Shown here in pieces: positions 22,101 through 29,313 of a stretch of DNA of 29,313 nucleotides. The notes beneath the pieces are model-generated. The model was not told where the DNA came from and ran no database searches. It saw only the letters and a program-made list of their open reading frames with translations. This stretch comes from a virus. The DNA lies in IMG/VR virus record IMGVR_UViG_3300049812_004853, positions 1 through 29,313 of that record. The stretch is one strand, 5' to 3'. Every line of letters begins with the position of its first letter. Position 1 is the first letter of the stretch. The position numbers and the translations under genes are program-made.

Positions 22101-23657
22101 ATGCCAGCGGTAGTAACAGATCAATTTAGAATAGCAAACGCAGGTAATTTTGTAGATTCTGTTTTAGACTCTAATAATTCTTACTATGTATTTTTAGGAT
22201 TGCCTAATCCAGCAGTAGCTGGTTTTGGTAGAACAACATCTTGGCCATCCGATCCAATTGATAATCAGCAATATCTAACACACTACAGAGACACTTCACT
22301 ATTCGGGAAAAAAATAAATTCTTCAAATATAAGAAGAGTAGTAAAAAAACATAGTTGGGCAGCTAACACCAAGTATGATATATATCGTCATGATTATAAT
22401 GAGCAAACAAATAAAGCACCAAACTCACAAACTGGAAGTTTGTATAAAACAAATTATTATGTTATAACTTCTGAATTTAAAGTTTATATTTGTTTGAGTA
22501 ATGGTAGTACTGGTGATTCTCCTAAAGGTGTAGATTCATTAGATGAACCCACTTTTACAGATTTAGAACCATCTACAGCTGGTACGCAAGATCCTTATGT
22601 ATGGAAATATCTGTTCACAATTTCACCAAGTGACGTTATAAAATTCGATTCAATCGAGTATATTGTTTTGCCAAATGATTGGTCAACAACCACTGACTCA
22701 CAAATTCAATCAGTTAGAGAGGCAGGAGATTCTGATATTAATAAAAATCAGATAAGGAAAGTATATATTGAAAATGGTGGAACTGGTTATACAGGCACGA
22801 GTGAAATTTGTAATATTCTTGGTGATGGAAGTGGTGCAAAGGCACTTGTAACTATTACCAGTGGTAAAATTACTGATGTGATTGTTACATCTGGTGGTTC
22901 TGGGTATACATTTGGTATGGTAGACCTAACAAATCTTGGTACACCGTCAACTCATGCAAAGTTGATACCGATAATTCCACCCTCTAAAGGACATGGATTT
23001 GATATTTACACTGAGTTAGGTGCCGATAAAGTTTTAGTTTATTCACGTTTTGATGATTCAACAAAGGATTTTCCAATAGATACTCATTTTGGTCAAGTGG
23101 GAATAATTAAAAATCCAAATGACTTTACAAATTCAGGCATATTAACGGCTTCTCAATTCTCATCTTTATCCTCTATTAAATTAAGTACTGCAATTCCTTC
23201 AACCACAGATTTTAATGCTTTGATTGGTATTGGAATCACACAATCTGTAAGTGGAGGCACTGCAAAGGGTATTGTGGCATCATATGATAAAGATACTAAA
23301 GTTTTGAAATATATTCAAGATAGAGGTTCATATTTAAATCCAACTTCTTTTGATAACACTGATTTTGCAAATGTCGGTACAAGATCAAAAGTTTTGTCTT
23401 TTGAAAATACAGATACATCTAGTGATATATTTGGTCAAGGTGGAGCAGTTTCTTTTTCATCTGGTATTGAGGATTTTACTGGAATTACAACCACAATTGG
23501 TAATAGACAGATAAATTTGGGAGTTAACTTCACAAATGGTCTAGCCGATCCAGAAATAAATAAAAAGACTGGTGATGTCATCTACATTGATAACAGAAAA
23601 AAAGTTGAAAGAGACATCAGGCAAAAAGAAGACGTTAAAATCATTCTAGAATTCTAA
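22101..23657 (+). CDS. 8: gp8-like baseplate wedge protein with inserted modules, 518 aa
   Basis: A 518-residue protein that aligns by eye with T4 gp8 (334 aa) at both ends and the centre. The start VVTDQFRIANAGNFVDSV corresponds to IVTSKFRTEKMLNFYNSI. DPYVWKYLFTISPSDVIKFD and EYIVLP (164-191) correspond to DGYVWEYLFEIPPDVS and EYIVVP. GQVGIIKNPND (331-341) corresponds to QISIITNPLEA. The end, TGDVIYIDNR then EDVKIILEF, corresponds to GEMIYMENR then EEINILFTF. The extra length is mainly VYIENGGTGYTG…VIVTSGGSGYT modules (219-275) and a second insert (about 345-480). Gp8 is a dimer in the wedge's outer part. A late promoter lies 18 nt upstream. Confidence 0.9.
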   Translation: MPAVVTDQFRIANAGNFVDSVLDSNNSYYVFLGLPNPAVAGFGRTTSWPSDPIDNQQYLTHYRDTSLFGKKINSSNIRRVVKKHSWAANTKYDIYRHDYNEQTNKAPNSQTGSLYKTNYYVITSEFKVYICLSNGSTGDSPKGVDSLDEPTFTDLEPSTAGTQDPYVWKYLFTISPSDVIKFDSIEYIVLPNDWSTTTDSQIQSVREAGDSDINKNQIRKVYIENGGTGYTGTSEICNILGDGSGAKALVTITSGKITDVIVTSGGSGYTFGMVDLTNLGTPSTHAKLIPIIPPSKGHGFDIYTELGADKVLVYSRFDDSTKDFPIDTHFGQVGIIKNPNDFTNSGILTASQFSSLSSIKLSTAIPSTTDFNALIGIGITQSVSGGTAKGIVASYDKDTKVLKYIQDRGSYLNPTSFDNTDFANVGTRSKVLSFENTDTSSDIFGQGGAVSFSSGIEDFTGITTTIGNRQINLGVNFTNGLADPEINKKTGDVIYIDNRKKVERDIRQKEDVKIILEF

Positions 23658-23661
23658 GAAA

Positions 23662-26600
23662 ATGTCACAAAAAATTAATCTAAATGCAAGTCCATACTAT
23701 GATGATTTTGATAGTCAGAAAAATTTTCATAGGGTTCTTTATAAACCTGGTTTTCCAGTACAAGCAAGAGAATTAACACAACAACAATCAATATCACAAA
23801 ATCAAATTGAAAAATTTGGTGATCATATATTTAAAGAAGGTTCAGTTGTAATACCAGGAGGAGTCGGATATGATACACAATATAATGCGGTAAAATTAAA
23901 TAGTACTAATTTTAATATTGATATATCAGTATACATTGATAATTTTATTGGAAAGAGAATAATTGGATCAGAATCAGGAATAGAAGCAGTTGTAAAGTTT
24001 GTTTCTCTTCCAGATGGTGGTGATGTAGAAAATATAACTTTATATGTAACTTATTTAAGTGCCGATAACAATTCACAATACACTACCTTTGTAAATGGAG
24101 AAACATTAAGTGCAACCGAAAGTGTTGTATACGGTAATACCACAATTAGTGCTAATACTCCATTTGCATCACTAGTTTCTGAAGATGCAACTGCCATTGG
24201 ATCTGCTGCATTTATTTCTGAAGGAGTATATTATGTAAGAGGATTTTTTGTTAATGTTTCTGATCAAATAATTATATTAGATCATTACTCAAACAATCCA
24301 AAATATAGAGTTGGATTACAGGTTAATGAATTAATTGTTGATGCAAAAGAGGATAATTCTTTGTTTGATAACGCAAAGGGATTTACTAATTTTGCAGCAC
24401 CAGGTGCTGATAGACTTAGTATAGAATTAAAATTAACTAAAAAACTATTAACCGATAAAAATGATACTGATTTTATTGAATTATTAAGACTTGATGATGG
24501 TATATTGAAGGTAATACAACCAAAGAGTCAGTATAATAAAATTCGTGACTGGATTGCAGAAAGAACTTATGATGAATCTGGTGATTATAGTGTAGAACCA
24601 TTTAAAATGAATTTATTCAATTCATTAAATGATAATTTTGGAAATGGTGGTTTATTTTTTAAAGATGAAAAAACAGATCAAGAAAATACACCATCAGATG
24701 ATTTAATGTGTTTAAAAATATCTGCAGGTGAAGCATATGTAAGAGGATATGATATTAAAAAAGCAGGGACAACAATTGTAGATGTTGAAAAACCAAGAGA
24801 TGTTGGAATTAGAAGTGATGTGGGTGTTGGTTTTGAGATGGGAAATATTTTAAAGTTGAATAATGTTACACAAGGTATTGCAGTTCAAGGAAGTATAGTA
24901 AAATTATTTGATAACTTTAACTCTACTGGAACTAATATTGGTAGTGCAAGAGTTTATGCGTTTAATTTAGAGGACGCTGCTTATGAGGATGCATCTACAA
25001 GATGGGAATTAAGATTGTTTGATGCTCAAACAAATACAGATTTAGTTTTAAATCAAGCAGTAAGTAATACTCAATTACCAAAAGGTTCATTTGTAAAGGG
25101 AAAAAGTAGTGGAGCAAGTGGATTTGCCGTTGGTGCTGGTGGTAATTCAACAGTTATTTCATTGAATGAAACTTCAGGATCATTTAATGTTGGTGAACAG
25201 ATACAAATAAATGGTGTTGATTTTCCAAGAACAATTGGAATTGCAACTGCATATACAGCACAAGATATCAAATCTGTGGGTGACGGTGCCAAATTGAAGG
25301 CAGATGCCGTATTAGAGAGATTCAGACTGCCAAACAATATAGTTGATGTAGTTATTGATGGTGCCACTGTTACCGCACCAGGTAACGTATTTACAGGCAT
25401 GAGGGTTGGATCTGTTGTTAGATATGCAAAACCAGGATTTAGCACAGAAACTTATAATAAAGTTGCATCTGTTGGTGCTGGTGGAACTAATTTAACACTT
25501 CAAGCAATATCTTCAGGAGTTCCTGGTGTATATGAAGGTGCTCTTGCTACTGGTGATTCAATATCAGTTCCAATGTTTATTGGTGCACCGTTTATAGAGG
25601 GAACAGGATCTTTGTTCGTACCTTTACCAAACATCAATATAGCAGATATTAATTTATCAGATTCTACATTAAAAATTACAAAACAAGTTTCTAAAGTTGC
25701 ATCTGGTGGTTCAGTAACAATTGCAGATAGTGATATTACAGATGTGTCTGATGTGATATTTGAAACTTTTGATCAGGAAAGATATTCATTGTTTACCACA
25801 TCCAGTGGTGCTCCTCTCACAATTACAAATGATTCGTTTTTATATGGAAGCAATCAAATTTCTGTGTTTGATGTAACTGGTAATAACAATAAAACATTAA
25901 ATGTAACTCTTACTAAAACAAAAATTAAATCAAAATTAAAAACTTATAATCGAAGTCAAAAAATTAATATAACCAGATCAAAAAATGCACAGTCAGGTAG
26001 TGTTGCAGCAGGAAATGGTGGTTCAATTGCAGATGGACTTACTTTTGATGCTAGATATGGATTAAGAGTTCAAGATGAGGAAATATCTTTAAATTATCCA
26101 GATGTCGTTAAAGTTTTAGGAGTTTATGAATCTACAAATACATCTGCACCAGTATTAGATAAATTGACTTTTACAAGCACTGTTGCTGTACATGATAATG
26201 CAATTATTGGTGAAAACATAATTAGTCAAGAAAACAATACAATTGCAAGAGTTGTATCTTCACCCACCAATAATGTATTAGAAATAGTATACTTAACAAC
26301 AGGAAAATTTCAGACAGGTGAATTAGTAAAATTTGAAGAATCAAATATAGAATCAACTATTGAATCAATTACAATTGGAAAATATAAAAACATAACAAAT
26401 TTATTTACCTTAGATAAAGGTCAGAAAGATCAGTATTATGATTATTCAAGACTAGTGCGTAATCGAAATATTTCTGAACCAAGTGCTCAATTATTAGTAG
26501 TATTTGATTATTATTCTGTTGCTTCTGATGATGGTGATGTATTTACAGTATTAAGTTACGACGAAGAAAGATTTTCAAATGATATACCTGATATTGGTAT

Positions 26601-29313
26601 ATTTGGTGTAAGAGCAACAGATACACTTGATTTTAGACCAAGAGTTTCAGTATATGATCCCTCTACTGATACAGGATCACCTTTTGAATTTTCTGCAAGA
26701 GATTTTAGTGGAACTGCTGTTTTACGTTATATTACACCAAATGAAAGTTCTATAGTTGATTTTGAGCATTATTTACCAAGAGTTGATAGTGTTTATCTTA
26801 ATAAATTTGGTGAATTCATATACGAAAAGGGAGTATCAAGTTTAGATCCGAAGGAACCTGTTAAAACTGCTGAATTAATGAAATTGGCAACAGTCACATT
26901 ACCATCGTACCTATTTAATACTCAAGATGCAATCTTAAGTTTTGTTGATAATCGAAGATTTACAATGAGAGATATTGGTGATATTGAGGATAGAGTTACT
27001 AATTTAGAAGAAACTACCACACTATCTCTTTTAGAGGTAAGTGCTCAAACTTTACAAATTCAAGATGAAGAAGGTAGAAATAGATTTAAAAGTGGATTAT
27101 TTGCAGACTCATTTAGAAATTATTCATTTATAGATCTTGATCAATCATTAATACAAATAAATCCCAATGCACAAGAATTGATAGCACCTAGAACAAGGAA
27201 TACTCTAGCATCTCAAATTACACCAGCACAAAATATTATTAGTTCAGAGTTAGATTTTAATGAAGATTTTGAATTATTTGACTCAAACGTTAAAAAGACA
27301 GGAAATATAATTACTTTAAATTATGATGAAGTTGAGTGGATCAGTCAACCATATGCAACAGAAACTATAAATGTTAACCCCTATGAACTACCAGTATTTT
27401 TTGGTGAAGTAGAATTAGATCCTCAAAGTGACATATGGACTAAAACTGTACAACTTGAAGATAAAACTATTCGACAAACAGGTGTTGATAAAACTCTAGC
27501 TTTCTTTGATGAACGAGTAAATCAAAGTGCCTTGAGGAAAATCAACAGTTTTGATCAAGCTAATAATGCAAAAACATTTAATGGAATGTTATATATGAAT
27601 CCACACGGTGATGCGGGTCGTAGGCAAAGACAAGGAATAATGAAGGCAGGACAATTTATTCAACAACTCGATGCAGACGGAATAGCTAGAAACAAGTACG
27701 TACAGAGACAAAAAAGTTTTTCAAACGTTCGAGTTGTAAGTAATCAAAATCTTTTAGTCGGATCAACTAATGATGATTTTGTTAGATCTCGAAATATTCA
27801 ATTTATATCTGAAGGATTTTTAGACTTTGTACAGACATACTTATTCTTTGATGGTCAAAAGATATCAGATATAATTCCAAAATTACTTGAAATAACACCA
27901 ACAAAAAATGGTTCTGCATATGGATCAAAGGGTTCATACAAAATTGGAGAGGAAGTTCATGCTCTCAATGAAGAGGGTGATGTAATTATGAAATTTAGAT
28001 TATGTCAACCAAATCATAAATCTGGAAAATATAATAGTCCATCGGAAACATATTTTAATAATCCTTACACTTTAGGTGTAACTGAAATATCATCAAATTA
28101 TAGTCAACAATCAACAGTTTTGAATGTTGATACCAAAGCACTTTCTGAAGAAGCACAGGGTAAATATTTTGGATATGTGACAAAAAATTCTCAACTGGTT
28201 GGGCAGGAAAGTGGTGCTACTTCATTTGTAAAAGATTTAAGATTAATCACTGATGCTTTTGGTGATATAATTGGTTCATGTTTTATTCGTGATCCACATA
28301 ATCAACCAGCACCACCTGTCAAGATACAAACAGGTCTTACAAACTTTAAACTTACTACAAGTCCAACAAATGAAAATATAGAACCAACCCAAAAATTTGG
28401 ACTTATAACTGCTGAGACAGAATACAGTGCTGTTGGTACAAATGAGGTATGGCAGCAAACAAAAGTTGAAGCTGAAGATAAAATTACAATTCAATTGAGA
28501 AGACCAAGGAAAAAACACTATGACCCTCTCGCACAAACATTTATTGTAGGTGGTAATGTTTTAGACGCAAATGATGTAAGAGATTCAAATAAAGATTTGA
28601 ATGGTGTTTTCATAACTGCAGTTGAAGTTTATTTTTCATCAGTGGATACTGTAACCAATGCTCCAATAAGATGTGAGATAAGATCAACTATTGCGGATGC
28701 AAGACCATCAACTGAGGTTATAGGAAGAAGCAAGACTCTTAGACCAAAAGGTACTGATGCAAATGGAAATGAAGTTACACTAATTGAATTTGATCCTGAT
28801 CAGGCAAGTAAAGCAACCAAATTTACTTTCCCCGAACCAATTTATTTGGATTCTGGCAAATCTTATTCATTTGTATTAGTCGCACCAAGAAGTGTTGCTT
28901 ATAATGTCTGGACAGGAAGACATGGTGGTGTTGCCATAAACCCAGCTACAATTCAAGGAGCAGATCCTGGTTCATCTCTAATATACTCAACACAATATGG
29001 TGCAGGTGCCATATTTAAGTCACAAAATGGTGCTCTTTGGACAGAGGATCAACATCAAGATATTACCTTTAAATTATATAAAGCTAAGTTTACATCACAA
29101 TCAGGTTCAGTATTCTTTAATAACCCTGATTTGGATGAAAGTAATGGTTATGGAACTGGATTAATAAACAATCCTCTTTTCACTCTTTCAAAAACAGGAT
29201 CAATTGGTATAACTACAAACCAAGGTATGGGAACATTCCTTACACCAGGTCGAAAAATTTGTGGAGGTCAAAACACAAGCACTGCAGTGATTACAGGTGT
29301 TGGATGTTCTGTC
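23662..29313 (+). CDS. large tail/baseplate structural protein with DUF4815-type N-terminus (3' truncated)
   Basis: The frame opens at ATG 23662, 5 nt after the gene 8 stop, and is still open at the window's last base, giving 1,884 visible codons. The N-terminus (SPYYDDFDSQKNFHRVLYKP, then PVQARELTQQQSISQNQIE) is the YD-FD-KNF-RVLF-PG-P-QARELTQ-QS pattern I associate with DUF4815 phage structural proteins. It is followed by FISEGVYYVRGFFV, YSVEPF and ISAGEAYVRGYDI segments, the last ending at a DVEKPRD motif. The middle is beta-rich. Near the end, DPLAQTFIVGG (about 1620) and GVFITAVEVYFSS resemble a repeated tail-protein domain. It follows gp8, where T4 has gp9 and gp10, so a peripheral baseplate or fibre-attachment role is likely; homology to gp10 is not established here. 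Confidence 0.85.
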   Translation, partial: MSQKINLNASPYYDDFDSQKNFHRVLYKPGFPVQARELTQQQSISQNQIEKFGDHIFKEGSVVIPGGVGYDTQYNAVKLNSTNFNIDISVYIDNFIGKRIIGSESGIEAVVKFVSLPDGGDVENITLYVTYLSADNNSQYTTFVNGETLSATESVVYGNTTISANTPFASLVSEDATAIGSAAFISEGVYYVRGFFVNVSDQIIILDHYSNNPKYRVGLQVNELIVDAKEDNSLFDNAKGFTNFAAPGADRLSIELKLTKKLLTDKNDTDFIELLRLDDGILKVIQPKSQYNKIRDWIAERTYDESGDYSVEPFKMNLFNSLNDNFGNGGLFFKDEKTDQENTPSDDLMCLKISAGEAYVRGYDIKKAGTTIVDVEKPRDVGIRSDVGVGFEMGNILKLNNVTQGIAVQGSIVKLFDNFNSTGTNIGSARVYAFNLEDAAYEDASTRWELRLFDAQTNTDLVLNQAVSNTQLPKGSFVKGKSSGASGFAVGAGGNSTVISLNETSGSFNVGEQIQINGVDFPRTIGIATAYTAQDIKSVGDGAKLKADAVLERFRLPNNIVDVVIDGATVTAPGNVFTGMRVGSVVRYAKPGFSTETYNKVASVGAGGTNLTLQAISSGVPGVYEGALATGDSISVPMFIGAPFIEGTGSLFVPLPNINIADINLSDSTLKITKQVSKVASGGSVTIADSDITDVSDVIFETFDQERYSLFTTSSGAPLTITNDSFLYGSNQISVFDVTGNNNKTLNVTLTKTKIKSKLKTYNRSQKINITRSKNAQSGSVAAGNGGSIADGLTFDARYGLRVQDEEISLNYPDVVKVLGVYESTNTSAPVLDKLTFTSTVAVHDNAIIGENIISQENNTIARVVSSPTNNVLEIVYLTTGKFQTGELVKFEESNIESTIESITIGKYKNITNLFTLDKGQKDQYYDYSRLVRNRNISEPSAQLLVVFDYYSVASDDGDVFTVLSYDEERFSNDIPDIGIFGVRATDTLDFRPRVSVYDPSTDTGSPFEFSARDFSGTAVLRYITPNESSIVDFEHYLPRVDSVYLNKFGEFIYEKGVSSLDPKEPVKTAELMKLATVTLPSYLFNTQDAILSFVDNRRFTMRDIGDIEDRVTNLEETTTLSLLEVSAQTLQIQDEEGRNRFKSGLFADSFRNYSFIDLDQSLIQINPNAQELIAPRTRNTLASQITPAQNIISSELDFNEDFELFDSNVKKTGNIITLNYDEVEWISQPYATETINVNPYELPVFFGEVELDPQSDIWTKTVQLEDKTIRQTGVDKTLAFFDERVNQSALRKINSFDQANNAKTFNGMLYMNPHGDAGRRQRQGIMKAGQFIQQLDADGIARNKYVQRQKSFSNVRVVSNQNLLVGSTNDDFVRSRNIQFISEGFLDFVQTYLFFDGQKISDIIPKLLEITPTKNGSAYGSKGSYKIGEEVHALNEEGDVIMKFRLCQPNHKSGKYNSPSETYFNNPYTLGVTEISSNYSQQSTVLNVDTKALSEEAQGKYFGYVTKNSQLVGQESGATSFVKDLRLITDAFGDIIGSCFIRDPHNQPAPPVKIQTGLTNFKLTTSPTNENIEPTQKFGLITAETEYSAVGTNEVWQQTKVEAEDKITIQLRRPRKKHYDPLAQTFIVGGNVLDANDVRDSNKDLNGVFITAVEVYFSSVDTVTNAPIRCEIRSTIADARPSTEVIGRSKTLRPKGTDANGNEVTLIEFDPDQASKATKFTFPEPIYLDSGKSYSFVLVAPRSVAYNVWTGRHGGVAINPATIQGADPGSSLIYSTQYGAGAIFKSQNGALWTEDQHQDITFKLYKAKFTSQSGSVFFNNPDLDESNGYGTGLINNPLFTLSKTGSIGITTNQGMGTFLTPGRKICGGQNTSTAVITGVGCSV

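Noticed and set aside
25071-28536. Minus-strand frames of 124 and 86 codons inside the last gene
   Set aside because: Both are antisense to an open DUF4815-type frame that continues through them without interruption.

Overview
The window looks like part of the genome of a marine T4-like myovirus, most likely a cyanophage of Prochlorococcus or Synechococcus. The evidence is a baseplate block in T4 order (gp25, gp6, a gp7-like giant, gp8, then a large structural protein), exact T4-type late promoters (TATAAATA), AT-rich coding, and many tiny genes of a kind common in cyanophages. The host is inferred; no photosynthesis or other host-type metabolic gene is present.

Layout. (1) Bases 1-998 hold the 3' end of one gene and three small plus-strand genes behind a consensus sigma70 promoter. 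(2) Bases 999-1656 are mostly non-coding. They contain a consensus promoter surrounded by six copies of an 11-bp near-palindrome (TCTCGAC-G/T-AGA), a 49-residue acidic protein that carries three of those copies, and a strong terminator. (3) Bases 1657-4203 are single-gene or two-gene cassettes, one of them on the minus strand. Each plus-strand cassette has its own TATAAT promoter, and several share a TTTCCC-ATG leader without a Shine-Dalgarno sequence. (4) Bases 4204-5695 hold a structured intergenic stretch, an AbrB-like small protein, another small protein, a glycosyltransferase-like protein and an overlapping small gene. (5) Bases 5710-7121 hold a C1q-like appendage protein, a conserved unknown protein and a 46-residue protein. 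(6) From 7155 to the end of the window is the late virion block.

How the parts fit. gp25, gp6, the gp7-like core and gp8 should build the baseplate wedge. The gp7-like core sits at the N-terminus of a 4,200-residue protein otherwise made of beta-rich modules plus a YHYH domain. The same glycine/tyrosine module type is inserted inside gp8. The last gene, with a DUF4815-type N-terminus, runs off the window. The left third looks like early, host-RNA-polymerase-driven takeover or accessory DNA and the right two thirds like late structural DNA, with the boundary near 5.7-7.1 kb.

The most unusual signal is the helically spaced TCTCGAC repeat cluster at 1267-1443. All assignments come from reading the sequence and remembered family features; no search was run.
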